Numbered from the stretch's first letter, positions 25,601 through 33,206 are shown. The stretch: DNA of 64,000 nt from Halovivax limisalsi (GCF_023093535.1 NZ_CP095757.1:558001-622000); one strand, 5' to 3'. Notes: generated by a model from the letters alone, not told the origin. Numbers and translations are program-made.

Positions 25601-25720
25601 CGGGACCGTGACGAACGTAACATCCTCGTCATCGCGCTCGTCGGGGTCGGCCTCGTACCGACCCGACTCGGCCCAGCGCTCGCGCCACCGGGCCTCCAGG
25701 GTCTGCGGATCGTAGCTCAT
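22700..25720 (-). CDS. leuS: Leucyl-tRNA synthetase, archaeal type (paralogue with altered KMSKS)
   Basis: 1,006-aa class I synthetase of archaeal/eukaryal architecture: HIGH motif HIGH in GGMHIGHARTY (about residues 47-57), HVTGTPIVGAVERLK, an editing (CP1) insert, an anticodon-binding domain and an archaeal C-terminal extension. The second signature is SMSSS (in EGESMSSSRGHVV) instead of KMSKS, so both catalytic lysines of that loop are absent. A second, bacterial-core leuS with an intact KMSKS lies 2.4 kb upstream at 28075. Fang et al. (NAR 2014) described two LeuRSs in Natrialba magadii with unequal activity, a useful precedent, although architecture differs in detail. This copy may be weakly active or regulatory (inference). 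ATG at 25720 has a TATA box 30 bp upstream. Confidence 0.9.
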   Translation of the reverse strand: MSYDPQTLEARWRERWAESGRYEADPDERDDEDVTFVTVPYPYPNGGMHIGHARTYTVPDVYARYRRQRGDNVLFPIAWHVTGTPIVGAVERLKAGDPHQIDSLQNAFGVPEADLAELETPMGFARYFIENHYKAGMRQLGLSIDWRREFTTSDERYSKFIAWQYETLRERGLLEKGLHPVNYCTNEAQPVTTHDIYEGETAEFQEYSLVKFEGDAPGEAGDGVVFPMATLRPETVRGVTNAFVDPDAEYVRARVGSDEADESAGVSESAESETWIVSREATEKLELQARDVEVVASFDGSALVGGRVRNPVTDEAIPILPASFVDTDSATGVVMSVPAHSPDDWIALEAAKDRADDLAEYGLDPDEIRTIEPRPVLTVEGYGEYPAKEALEDHGVDPELDENGVGSTDERDVEPSDESAIEDATQELYNREFHRGELLEGYGEFAGEVVADVRDDLDAHYQERGAFDSMYDFAEAVICRCGGDVEVAEQETWFLRYNDADWQEKAHRAIENLAAVPENTKPQYDHAVDWLEEWPCIRNYGLGTRLPWDDEFVIEPLSDSTIYTAYYTIAHLIEDVPVEALDRDFFDTLLLGPAAADDPDDTALELREEFEYWYPVSVRCSANDLISNHLTFFLYHHAELFEPAKWPEGITVMGMGLLEGESMSSSRGHVVLPDEAIERYGADTVRFFLCNSAEPWQDFDWRAAAVGSTRDQLERFWTRAEELVAADSGERGERRPADAASGPHPHATDRDLERIDRWLLAKLQETVREVTDAMEDFETRTASQAAFYRFEEHLTWYRRRAALDRPGARVTLRTVLETRLRLLAPFVPFMANELHERLAGDPAEDVPWPEPVPQFEDDAVVAAEGLIRDLVDDVRDIVDVTETDPETIRVYTAADWKREVFDTVVEVGPDQGRVMSAVMESETLRERGDAVNDLVGDLIAFVRERDDERLATLSDIDERSVYADAAAFLEVEFDAAVEVYAEGDAAAEADGKAAQAQPFRPAIRIE

Positions 25721-25745
25721 AGCTTCTCGTCACAGATTATTGCGG

Positions 25746-25755
25746 CTATTATAAG
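25746..25755 (-). promoter_or_regulatory. TATA box of archaeal-type leuS
   Basis: On the minus strand CTTATAATAG is centred 30 bp upstream of the ATG at 25720, giving a near-leaderless transcript. This indicates that the paralogue has its own promoter. Confidence 0.65.
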
Positions 25756-25829
25756 GCAGTTTGCACGATCGTCGACTCTGCGATTTTGGCTGCGCCGGTC
25801 GGCGGCTCCGATCGGGGGCTGGAGTTCCA

Positions 25830-26174
25830 CTACGGCAGTTCCGGATTATCCAGGTGGTACAGGAAGTCGAAGTCTCCGACGTCTTCACCGGTTTCGAGTA
25901 CGTCCATCATAACCTGTTTGTGTTCGACATCGATGGGGTGTGTGGATTCCTCGAACGCGTCGTAGACGCGCTGCATGTCCTCCGCCTTCATGTAATAGAC
26001 CAGGAACTCTCCATCGTCCGTGTGTTCGATAAAGGCCGTTTCCGCGTGCATTCCTTCGTTCTGTAACGTTTCGACCGCCTCTGAGTTGCGATTTCGGACT
26101 TCTCGTGCCCACGTCTCCAGACGACGAGTTTTCTCTGGTTCTATTTTCTGCTTCGTGAGGACTATCTCTGCCAT
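25830..26174 (-). CDS. DUF6176-like small protein
   Basis: 114 aa from ATG at 26174 (MAEIVLTKQKIEPEKTRRLE). The upstream in-frame ATG at 26195 would sit almost on the TATA box and is rejected. The sequence is mixed alpha/beta with WAREVRNRNSEAVETLQNEG, HTDDGEFLVYYMKAEDMQRV and a C-terminal LYHLDNPELP. It resembles the dimeric alpha-beta-barrel style DUF6176 family, whose function is unknown. It lies upstream of archaeal-type leuS on the same strand, but leuS has its own TATA box. Confidence 0.7.
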   Translation of the reverse strand: MAEIVLTKQKIEPEKTRRLETWAREVRNRNSEAVETLQNEGMHAETAFIEHTDDGEFLVYYMKAEDMQRVYDAFEESTHPIDVEHKQVMMDVLETGEDVGDFDFLYHLDNPELP

Positions 26175-26197
26175 ACATATCGTCCGATCCGACACTG

Positions 26198-26206
26198 TAT
26201 AAAAAT
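26198..26206 (-). promoter_or_regulatory. TATA box of the DUF6176-like gene
   Basis: TTTTTATAC on the minus strand lies about 28 bp upstream of ATG 26174. This decides the start in favour of the shorter protein and a leaderless transcript. Confidence 0.75.
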
Positions 26207-26521
26207 TAGGCGGGGCTCGAAACCCGCGTGTTGCGTGGAAGCGTCCGGACTACCGCATTCGCGTCCGGAGTGTGCGATCGAGACGGTAGCAGCCATTCGG
26301 CGCTGGTCTTGGACCCAGCGAGGGGCGGTTTCGCGCCGCAACTGGCACGACGAGTCGTGCAGTGCTCGTTGGCATGGGATGCGGGACGTAGCACCACGAA
26401 TTCCCGAATGAACTCGTCCCGACTGGTCGCCGTAATTTCGAGTCCGTCCGGATGTACGCCGGCTGGCAAATACGCTTAACTTACCAGATGCCCGTTCTCC
26501 ACTGTCTTCAGAGACCCAGAT
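26207..26521. other. Intergenic region, no convincing gene
   Basis: The region lies between divergent genes. The minus strand has an 87-codon open frame (26206-26469) with a protein-like beginning (PDGLEITATSRDEFIREFVV), but it has only a TTG start, no promoter and a degenerate second half. It may be a gene remnant. A GCTTAACTTA at 26474-26483 is the best promoter candidate for the stress-protein gene at 26522. Confidence 0.4.
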
Positions 26522-26989
26522 ATGGTGCTTCTCATTCCGTACGATGGCTCGGCGCTGTCCAAGACCGCGCTGTTGCACGCGGCGCGCTCGGCGACGCTCT
26601 ACGAGCAGACGCCGCTCGCGGTGACGGTCATTCCGGATTCCAACGCCGCCTACGCGCGGGAGAACGGCTGGATCGCCGAGCACGAGACCTTCGATAGAGC
26701 GACCATCGTCTCGCGGTTGCGCGAGCAGGTCGCGGAACTCGCCCCCGAAGCCGACTTCGAGTACATCTTCGTGGACCGCGCCGCACCGTCGGGAACGATC
26801 TCGAACCGAATCCGGGAGTTCGCTCGCGAGCGGGAGACGGCGGCCATCTTCATCGGGAGCGAGAACGCGGGCCACACCATGCTCGGGATGGACAGCGTCG
26901 GCGGTCGGGTGGCGTTCGAACACGCCGCCGATATCGCGATCATCCGCAATTCCCTTCCGGAAGTCGAGGGCGGTGGCGAAGACGGGTAG
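26522..26989 (+). CDS. Universal stress protein (UspA) family
   Basis: 155-aa single Usp domain: N-terminal strand VLLIPYDGSALSKTALLHAA, a central FEYIFVDRAAPSGTI segment, and a C-terminal GSENAGHTMLGMDSVGGRVAFEHA followed by IAIIRN. The family nucleotide loop is usually GxxGxxxxxxGS; here it is degenerate, so ATP binding is uncertain. Cytosolic, monocistronic. The physiological trigger cannot be read from the sequence. Confidence 0.8.
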   Translation: MVLLIPYDGSALSKTALLHAARSATLYEQTPLAVTVIPDSNAAYARENGWIAEHETFDRATIVSRLREQVAELAPEADFEYIFVDRAAPSGTISNRIREFARERETAAIFIGSENAGHTMLGMDSVGGRVAFEHAADIAIIRNSLPEVEGGGEDG

Positions 26990-27184
26990 CTCGCGTTCGG
27001 TTGTTCTCTCAACGGGCGGTTCGTCTCCCTGCCGTGGATGGTCGACCCGGCGATCTATCTCAACATGGACGGGTTCGCGATATCAGCATGCCCTCGCGGC
27101 CGCGTACCCACAGTTCCCACTGTGGTCTCCGCCGTCGGATTGCGTCGCGACGGCTGCTCCCGAATCGAATCGATCCATCGCGCC

Positions 27185-27586
27185 TCACTCGGAGGATCCG
27201 CGTTCCAGTGGTGTGCGCTCGAGGCCGACGGTGTCGTAGTCCTGTTCGGTCGAAAGCACGCGCTCTTCGCGGGTCGTGACAAGTCCAGCGTGAAGCGCGT
27301 CGAACGGGGTGAGATCGTACTCGTCGAGGAACGCCGCGGCGGCCAGAACCGCATCTTCGTGTTCGCTCGGCACGATTGGCACCAGTTCGAGCAAGTTGGC
27401 GATCGCCCTGGACGCATCGATGTCGTCCGCGGCGGCCTCGCGGTCGTAGAACAACACCAGCACTTCGGCGTACGCGAGTATCGAGGTGTGGATGTCGTCG
27501 CGCTCTTCGAGGGCGCGGAGGGCAGCCTCCTGAAGCCGGTCGTCGTCTTTCACCAGCGCCGTGAGAAAGTCGGTTTCGACGTACAC
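27185..27586 (-). CDS. vapC: PIN-domain toxin VapC
   Basis: 133-aa PIN-domain ribonuclease of a type II toxin-antitoxin pair. Conserved acids are at the expected places: Asp6 (YVETDFL), Glu near 41 (AYAEVLV), and an Asp in TPFDALHAGL with the adjacent TTREERVLSTEQDYD. It starts at GTG 27586, three bases after the vapB stop, so it is translationally linked to the antitoxin. The RNA target is unknown (tRNA or rRNA in characterised relatives). Confidence 0.9.
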   Translation of the reverse strand: MYVETDFLTALVKDDDRLQEAALRALEERDDIHTSILAYAEVLVLFYDREAAADDIDASRAIANLLELVPIVPSEHEDAVLAAAAFLDEYDLTPFDALHAGLVTTREERVLSTEQDYDTVGLERTPLERGSSE

Positions 27587-27589
27587 GCT

Positions 27590-27856
27590 TCACTCCTCGC
27601 CGTCATGCGACCGACTGTCCGCTTCCGCTCGAACCTCCCGAGCGATCGCTTCGCGTGCGTCCGCTTTCAACTCCTCAGTCTCCCCCTCCGCGAATGCATC
27701 GCCGACGGCGGCCCTGAGACCCTCCATCGGATCCTCGTCGACGGGGAAGAGCGCGACGTGGCTGGGGAGTTCGACGATGCGATACTGGTCACCGAATCGC
27801 TCGCGGACGTCCTTCGGGAGGTAGATTCGCCCCCGCTCGTCCGTCGATTTCGACAT
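27590..27856 (-). CDS. vapB: AbrB/SpoVT-type antitoxin VapB
   Basis: 88 aa. The N-terminal swapped-hairpin DNA-binding fold reads TDERGRIYLPKDVRERFGD and YRIVELPSHVALFPVDEDP; the C-terminal acidic helix (ELKADAREAIAREVRAEAD) would neutralise the VapC toxin. It is the first gene of the vapBC operon and is expected to autoregulate it. A TATA-like TATTTACG at 27876-27884 sits 24 bp upstream of the ATG. Confidence 0.9.
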   Translation of the reverse strand: MSKSTDERGRIYLPKDVRERFGDQYRIVELPSHVALFPVDEDPMEGLRAAVGDAFAEGETEELKADAREAIAREVRAEADSRSHDGEE

Positions 27857-27875
27857 GGCGTGCGAACCCCTCGTA

Positions 27876-27885
27876 CGTAAATAGA
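27876..27885 (-). promoter_or_regulatory. TATA box of vapBC
   Basis: TCTATTTACG on the minus strand, about 24 bp upstream of the vapB ATG, lies within a markedly AT-rich stretch (27876-27905). The rest of the stretch would suit an autoregulatory operator. Confidence 0.55.
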
Positions 27886-28074
27886 CAAAAATATTCCCGT
27901 ATTTTGGTCAGATTTCCCGTCCACCTCGTTCTGTCTAGCCGCGGTACCTCACACCATCTTCATGTCCTGGGTCGGACAGTTCACTCATCGCCCGCCGACA
28001 GAGTTCAAAGCCGACCATGGGCAACGAGCGAACAGAGTACAGGTCAGCAAGCCGAAAATTATAGCGGGTCCGGC

Positions 28075-30795
28075 CTACTCGACGATCTCGATGCCCGGTC
28101 GACCGGGTTCGGCGTCCCCGACCGCGCTCCCGTCGGCTTCGTCGGCGTCGAGCACTCGCACGGGCGCGTCGAACTCGCGCTCGACGAGCCACGCCGCGGC
28201 CTCGAGCGCCTCGCGCTCCGCGTCGGGACCGAGCGTCTCGCGCAGGGCCTCCCGTTCGGCCTGCAGGTCCTGGCCGTAGTCCGCGGCGGCGTCGCCCTGC
28301 TCGCGGATGTGGTCGTGGCCCATCAACTCGCCGATCAGGTTGTCGGCGTCGCTCTCGACGGCGATCTCGAGGGCGTCGTACTTCCAGTCGGGCGCGACGA
28401 CGACGTCGATGCGCTCGGGCTCGTCGATGCCGGCGACGTCGACGATGTCGCGGACGTCCTCGCGGGTGTTCTCGACCAGGCGTCGTCGTCGCTCGACGCC
28501 CTCGCGGTCGACGGTGGCGGTCGGCCAGTCGGCGTCGACGACGAAGCCGTCGCGGTCGAGTTCCTCCCACAGCTCCTCGGCGAGGTGGGGCGCGACGGGC
28601 GCAAGCAGGCGCAGCACCGCCGAGAGGCCGCGCTCGAAGGTGTCTGGGTGGGGATCGGTGTAGTCGGCGTACTGGCGCAGCGTCCTGACGAGGTCCTTGG
28701 CTTCCCGCAGTGCGCGGTTGAACTGCAGGGCCTCGTACTCCTCGCCGGCGATGGCGACCGCGGCGTCGATCTCGCCGTCGACGTAGCTCGCGACGGCGTT
28801 CGCGTCGCCCGACGGCGGCTCGGACACGAAGTCCGAGACCGTCTCCGTCAGGCGCGTCAGGAAGGCGTACGTCGAGCGGACGCCCTCCTCGCTCCAGTCG
28901 AAGTCCTTGTCGGGCTGGGCGGCCTGCATCATGAAGAGGCGGGCCGTGTCCGCGCCGTACTCCTCGACGATGCGCTGGGGCGAGACGACGTTGCCCTTCG
29001 ACTTGGACATCTTCGAGCCCTCGAGCTGGACCATCCCCTGGGCGAGCAGGTTCTCGAACGGTTCGCGGAACTCGAGGCCCTCGTGGTCGGCGAGCACCTT
29101 CGTGAAGAACCGGGAGTACAGCAGGTGCATCACGGCGTGTTCGATGCCGCCGACGTACTGATCGACGGGCAGCCAGTCGTTGGCGCGGTCGACGTCGAAC
29201 GGCGCGTCCTCGAGGTCGGGCGAGACGTAGCGGAGGAAGTACCACGAGGAGTCGACGAAGGTGTCCATCGTGTCCGTCTCGCGCTCGGCGGGGCCGCCGC
29301 AGTCGGGGCAGGTCGTCTCCTTCCACTCGGTCGCCGCGTCGAGCGGGTTGCCGGTCGTGTTGACGAACTCGGGCAGCTCGACGGGCAGGTCGTTCTCGGG
29401 GACGAGGACGGACCCGCAGTCCTCGCAGTGGACGACCGGGATCGGCGTCCCCCAGTAGCGCTGGCGGGAGATGCCCCAGTCGCGCAGCTGGTACTGCGCG
29501 CTGTGCTCGGCGCTCTCGATGTCGGCGGTCAGGCGCTCGCGGGCCGTCTCGCTGTCCAGGCCGGTGTACTCGCCCGAGTCGACCAGGACGCCGTCGTCGG
29601 TGAACGCCGACTCGGAGACGTCCGGCGCGTCGGGAGCGGATCCGTCGCCGGCCGATTCCGCGTCGTCCGCAGCCGGTTCCGGGGCGATAACGGGCCGAAT
29701 CTCGACGCCCATCTTCTCGGCGAAGGCGTGGTCGCGGTCGTCGTGGCCGGGGACGCCCATCAGCGCGCCCGTGCCGACGTCCGAGAGGACGAAGTCGGCG
29801 ACGAAGACGGGGATCTCCTCGCCCGTCGCGGGGTTCGTCGCCGTCATGTCCGTCGCGACGCCGTTGGGCTCGTCGCCTTCGGGATCGGCCTCGTGCTCGA
29901 CGAAGTGGCGGATCTCCTCGTCGTCCGCGGCCAGCTCCTCGCTGATCGGGTGGTCGGGTGCCAGCGCGAAGAACGTCGCCCCGTAGATGGTGTCGACGCG
30001 GGTGGTGAAGGCCTCGACGGGGCCGTACTCCCGCGGCTCGCTCCCCTCACCCCGTTCGTTCGAGGCGCGTGGCGCCTCGCGAACCTCAAACTCCAGTTCC
30101 GTCCCGTACTGGCGGCCGATCCAGTTCCGTTGCATCTGGCGGACCGAGTTGGGCCACCCTTCCAGGTCGTCGATCGCCTCCAGCAGTTCGTCGGCGTACT
30201 CGGTGATCTCGAGGAACCACTGCTCGAGTTCGCGGGTCTCGACGGGGGTATCACACCGCCAGCAGAGTTCGGCCTCGCCCTCGACCTGCTCGTCGGCCAG
30301 CACCGTCTCGCAGTGGGGACACCAGTTGACCTCGGCGGCCCGACGATCGACCAGTTCCTCCTCGTGGAACCGGGAGAAGAGCCACTGGTTCCACCGGTAG
30401 TACTCGGGCTCGCAGGTCGTGACCTCCCGGTCCCAGTCGAAGCCGAGGCCGATCGACTCCATCTGCTCGCGCATGCGCTCGATGCAGTCGAACGTCCAGT
30501 CCCGCGGGTTGGTATCGCGTTCCTTCGCGGCGTTCTCGGCGGGCAGTCCGAAGGCGTCCCACCCCATCGGGTGGAGGACGTCGTCGCCGCGCAGCCGGCG
30601 GTAGCGGGCGTAGGCGTCCGTGATCGTGTAGTTGCGGACGTGGCCCATGTGGAGTTCGCCCGAGGGATAGGGATACATCCCGAGGACGTACGTCGGCTCG
30701 TCGACGTCGTCCGGCGTCCGGTACACGGCCGCGTCGTCCCACGCGTCCTGCCACCTGGCCTCGACCGCCGCGTGGTCGTAACCCTCTGCGCTCAT
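28075..30795 (-). CDS. leuS: Leucyl-tRNA synthetase, bacterial-type core with archaeal-like C-terminus
   Basis: 906-aa class I synthetase. HIGH appears as HMGH (SGELHMGHVRNYT) and KMSKS is intact (GSKMSKSKGNVVSP). Bacterial-type markers are GWDAFGLPAENAA and the zinc module CPHC...CWRC (residues about 168-185). The CP1 editing domain begins after residue 225 with the TTRVDT motif. The last 150 residues (TREDVRDIVDVAGIDEPERI onward) align in character with the end of the archaeal-type paralogue at 22700, so this is a chimera of the kind reported for Natrialba magadii. With both signature motifs intact it is the more likely housekeeping LeuRS. A palindromic in-frame insert occupies residues 237-252. 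A weak TATA (GGTTAAGG) lies about 31 bp upstream. Confidence 0.95.
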   Translation of the reverse strand: MSAEGYDHAAVEARWQDAWDDAAVYRTPDDVDEPTYVLGMYPYPSGELHMGHVRNYTITDAYARYRRLRGDDVLHPMGWDAFGLPAENAAKERDTNPRDWTFDCIERMREQMESIGLGFDWDREVTTCEPEYYRWNQWLFSRFHEEELVDRRAAEVNWCPHCETVLADEQVEGEAELCWRCDTPVETRELEQWFLEITEYADELLEAIDDLEGWPNSVRQMQRNWIGRQYGTELEFEVREAPRASNERGEGSEPREYGPVEAFTTRVDTIYGATFFALAPDHPISEELAADDEEIRHFVEHEADPEGDEPNGVATDMTATNPATGEEIPVFVADFVLSDVGTGALMGVPGHDDRDHAFAEKMGVEIRPVIAPEPAADDAESAGDGSAPDAPDVSESAFTDDGVLVDSGEYTGLDSETARERLTADIESAEHSAQYQLRDWGISRQRYWGTPIPVVHCEDCGSVLVPENDLPVELPEFVNTTGNPLDAATEWKETTCPDCGGPAERETDTMDTFVDSSWYFLRYVSPDLEDAPFDVDRANDWLPVDQYVGGIEHAVMHLLYSRFFTKVLADHEGLEFREPFENLLAQGMVQLEGSKMSKSKGNVVSPQRIVEEYGADTARLFMMQAAQPDKDFDWSEEGVRSTYAFLTRLTETVSDFVSEPPSGDANAVASYVDGEIDAAVAIAGEEYEALQFNRALREAKDLVRTLRQYADYTDPHPDTFERGLSAVLRLLAPVAPHLAEELWEELDRDGFVVDADWPTATVDREGVERRRRLVENTREDVRDIVDVAGIDEPERIDVVVAPDWKYDALEIAVESDADNLIGELMGHDHIREQGDAAADYGQDLQAEREALRETLGPDAEREALEAAAWLVEREFDAPVRVLDADEADGSAVGDAEPGRPGIEIVE
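30054..30084. repeat. Palindromic in-frame insertion inside leuS
   Basis: GTTCG-TT-CGAGGCGC-GTG-GCGCCTCG-CGAAC forms a 13-bp stem with a 3-base loop and a two-base bulge. It is read in frame as EVREAPRASNER and sits just before the TTRVDT motif of the editing domain, where bacterial LeuRSs have only a short linker. It resembles palindromic elements inserted into coding sequence. Confidence 0.6.
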
Positions 30796-30949
30796 TACAC
30801 CAACCTGGGGGGATGGCGACCCTTAACCTTTCCATACCGCGAGAACGGTGAGCGTTCGACCGGCCGGCCAGACGGAAGGGTCGATTGCTGCTCGATCGCC
30901 GATCGACCGGGAGACCGGATCGCTCGCTCGAAAAGGAATCAGCGTTTCG

Positions 30950-31372
30950 TTACGAGATGTCGATCTGGTGGCCGCCGTCCTCGCCGGCGAGTTTGGGTAG
31001 CGTGACCGTCAGGACGCCGTTGTTGTACGTCGCCTCGACGCCCTCCTCGTCGACGGGCTCGGGCAGGCGAACCCGGCGGCTGACCGTCTCCTGGGTGCGC
31101 TCGCGGCGGATGAAGTCGCCCCCCTCGTCCGTCGCCTCGGTGTCGCGGCTGGCTTCGAGCTTCAGCGCGCCCTCGACCAGCCGGAGGTCGACGTCTTCGG
31201 TCTCGTAGCCCGGCAGGTCGGCGGTGACGACGTACTCCGATCCGGTATCCGCGACGTCGATGCCCGTCCCGCCGGGGAGGCCGAGCCCGGAGTCGCGGCC
31301 CATCCCCTCCTCGAACTGGCCGCCCAGTCGGTCGAGCAGGTCCTCGAGGTCGTCGAACGGATTTCGTCGCAT
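30950..31372 (-). CDS. Hsp20 / alpha-crystallin small heat-shock protein
   Basis: 140 aa. The short N-terminal arm MRRNPFDDLEDLLDRL is followed by the alpha-crystallin domain (about 38-128): VVTADLPGYETEDVDLRLVE, ERTQETVSRRVRLPEPVD, and the family hallmark A.YNNGVLTVTLPKL. The C-terminal IxI-type tail is DGGHQIDIS (IDI). It acts as an ATP-independent holdase against aggregation. A TATA box (GACTTATTTC at about 31394-31403) lies 27 bp upstream of ATG 31372, so the transcript is leaderless. It pairs functionally with the thermosome in this window. Confidence 0.95.
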   Translation of the reverse strand: MRRNPFDDLEDLLDRLGGQFEEGMGRDSGLGLPGGTGIDVADTGSEYVVTADLPGYETEDVDLRLVEGALKLEASRDTEATDEGGDFIRRERTQETVSRRVRLPEPVDEEGVEATYNNGVLTVTLPKLAGEDGGHQIDIS

Positions 31373-31504
31373 ACCGATTAGTTGGACGCGAGCGGAAATA
31401 AGTCCTCCCCCGACGCCCGGCCCCGGCCGCCCGGTCCGGGGCGTGCTCGTCGAGCCGCTCGCGGTGGCCGGGGCTCTCGAACGAGCCGATCCGGGGAGGT
31501 CCGG

Positions 31505-32308
31505 TCACTCGACGTCGGTCACGTCGTAGGCGCCGAGTCGTATCACGGCCGCCTCGCCGGCGACGTCCTCGACGGCGTCGAGCGCCTCGCGCGTCCGCGG
31601 TTCGTCGAGCCCGGCCTCGATGTCGAGGTGGAAGACGTACTCGCCGAGTTCGTTCCCGGTGGGTCGCGATTCGATCCGCGAGAGGTTCACTTCCCGTTCC
31701 GCGAAGGGTTCGAGCAGCTGGTAGAGCAGGCCGGGGTGGTTCGTCTCGGGGGCGATCACGAGCGTCGACTTCTCCCCGCTCGTCGAGCGTTCGGCATCCG
31801 GCGCGAGGACGAAGAATCGGGTTCGGTTCGAGGATCGATCCTGCACGTCGCTCGCGAGGACGCCCACGCCGTCGCCGGCGGCCGACGGGTGCGCGATGGC
31901 GGCGACGTCGGCGTCGCGTCTGGCGAGGTCGACGGCGGCGGCCGTGCTCGAGACAGCCTCCCGCGTCGCGTTCGGATACGCGTTCGAGAGGAAGTCCCGA
32001 CACTGCGCGAGCGCCTGGGCGTGGCTGGCGACGGTCTCGAACGACCCGGTCTGGGCGAGCAGGGCGTGGCGGATCGGCAGGACCCGCTCGCCGACGACGG
32101 CGACGTCCGCGTCGACCAGCGCGTCGAGGGTTTCCGTGACGCTGCCTTCGATGCTGTTCTCGATGGGGACGACGCCCCGGTCGGTCTCGCCGCGATCCAC
32201 GGCGGCGACGATCGCGCTCACCGACGGCTCGAACGAGACGTCGTCGTCCAGGGTTCGCGCCGCCCGGTGCGAGTAGGTCCCGGCCGGGCCGAGCGTACGT
32301 ACGGTCAC
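31505..32308 (-). CDS. pheA: Prephenate dehydratase
   Basis: 267 aa from GTG at 32308 (TVRTLGPAGTYSHRAAR). An upstream ATG would add 37 low-quality residues. The catalytic domain contains GVVPIENSIEGSV and the TRF motif (NRTRFFVLAP), and the C-terminal ACT domain carries NHPGLLYQLLEPFAEREVNLSRIESRP, the phenylalanine-binding regulatory signature. It converts prephenate to phenylpyruvate, the committed step of phenylalanine synthesis. It lies 2.6 kb from pheST, a functionally related neighbourhood but not the same transcript. It is downstream of MC1 on the same strand across a 325-bp gap. Confidence 0.95.
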   Translation of the reverse strand: MTVRTLGPAGTYSHRAARTLDDDVSFEPSVSAIVAAVDRGETDRGVVPIENSIEGSVTETLDALVDADVAVVGERVLPIRHALLAQTGSFETVASHAQALAQCRDFLSNAYPNATREAVSSTAAAVDLARRDADVAAIAHPSAAGDGVGVLASDVQDRSSNRTRFFVLAPDAERSTSGEKSTLVIAPETNHPGLLYQLLEPFAEREVNLSRIESRPTGNELGEYVFHLDIEAGLDEPRTREALDAVEDVAGEAAVIRLGAYDVTDVE

Positions 32309-32633
32309 AGTCGGGGTACGGTCGACGGGGGGAAAACACCGTCGCTCGGGCTCGCTGCCGACGCCGACCGGCCGGACCGTCCGACTCGGCCGGTGACCGA
32401 CGCTCGATCGTCCGTCCACATTGGGGCCGATCGGGCGGAACGTCCTGTCAGCTGGCTCGCCGAGTGGCCATCGGAGCCCGCAAATCTGGCCGACCGGAAC
32501 GCTATCGTGGACGTTCCCGGTCGACGAACGCGTCGCTCAATCGTCGCTCGATCGTCGCGCTACCGCGAGAAATCTCGTCCGGGAACGCGCGCCGGCGGTG
32601 GCCCGGCGACGCGCGGTCGATCGGGACGCCGGC
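32309..32633. other. Intergenic region without a recognisable gene
   Basis: GC-rich sequence between MC1 and pheA. It has repeated CGATCG/TCGCTCGATCG-type words and small open frames on both strands with no start signal or family character. No clear TATA box precedes pheA. Confidence 0.4.
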
Positions 32634-32942
32634 TCACTCGTCGAGGTGGTCGATCCCCTGCTTCGAGACGTTCGCTTCGGTGATCCGATCCGGCATCCAG
32701 TCCGGTTTGTCGTCGGGGGCGGTCTCCTCCCAGGCCCAGCCCTCGTAGATGTGGACTTTGTCGGTCCCTTTCTCCCGGAGCTGTAGTTCGACCCGGTCGG
32801 CGTCGGCCTCGCTCGACCCGGGTTCGAGTCGCCGGGCCGCTTTCAGTGCCGCCTGCCGCGGGGTGTTCCCCGAGAACACGCTCGATTCGTCGCCGCCGTC
32901 TTCGCGCAGCGCGAAGTTTCGTTTGCCGTCGTCACGTACCAT
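32634..32942 (-). CDS. Non-histone chromosomal protein MC1
   Basis: 102 aa matching the methanogen/haloarchaeal MC1 DNA-bending protein along its length: RNFALREDGG, VFSGNTPRQAALKAARRL, GTDKVHIYEGWAWEE, PDWMPDRITEANVSKQGI. MC1 binds DNA as a monomer and bends it sharply; Arg and Trp residues of the WAWEE/PDWMP region are the family's DNA-contact loop. ATG at 32942 is chosen because a perfect GGAGG lies 8 nt upstream; the ATG at 32957 would overlap it. A TATA-like TTTATG is near 32983. It is acidic compared with methanogen MC1, as expected for a salt-in cytoplasm. Confidence 0.93.
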   Translation of the reverse strand: MVRDDGKRNFALREDGGDESSVFSGNTPRQAALKAARRLEPGSSEADADRVELQLREKGTDKVHIYEGWAWEETAPDDKPDWMPDRITEANVSKQGIDHLDE

Positions 32943-32950
32943 GGTTCCAG

Positions 32951-32955
32951 CCTCC
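32951..32955 (-). promoter_or_regulatory. Shine-Dalgarno site of the MC1 gene
   Basis: GGAGG lies 8 nt before ATG 32942. It is unusual in this window, where most starts are leaderless, and it decides the start codon. Confidence 0.65.
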
Positions 32956-33195
32956 ATGCCAGACCAGCGCACAATGTGACATAAAGATATCCCCGACAAT
33001 CGGCCGACTGCGTCGGTATGTTTAAGTGAAATGCGGTTCACGTCGATGGGATTTCGATCGAACACCGCCGGACGGCGTGACGATCCCGGGTCGAGGGGGA
33101 TGGATCGTTGCGTATCGAATCCGACCCGTCGGATCGATCGTCCGTTCGAATCGCCGGACCGTCTCCGAAAATCATCGATCGTGTCGTAGAAAACA

Positions 33196-33206
33196 CTTAA
33201 GTATAT
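33196..33206 (+). promoter_or_regulatory. TATA box of the small AbrB-like gene
   Basis: CTTAAGTATAT lies about 37 bp upstream of ATG 33239 in otherwise GC-rich DNA, predicting a leader of about 10 nt. Confidence 0.65.

Noticed and set aside
26206-26469. An 87-codon minus-strand ORF with a protein-like beginning
   Set aside because: Only a TTG start, a stop three codons upstream, no promoter and a degenerate second half; at best a remnant.
27904-31005. A 1,033-codon plus-strand frame opposite the bacterial-type leuS
   Set aside because: Shadow frame of a conserved synthetase; no domain or promoter.
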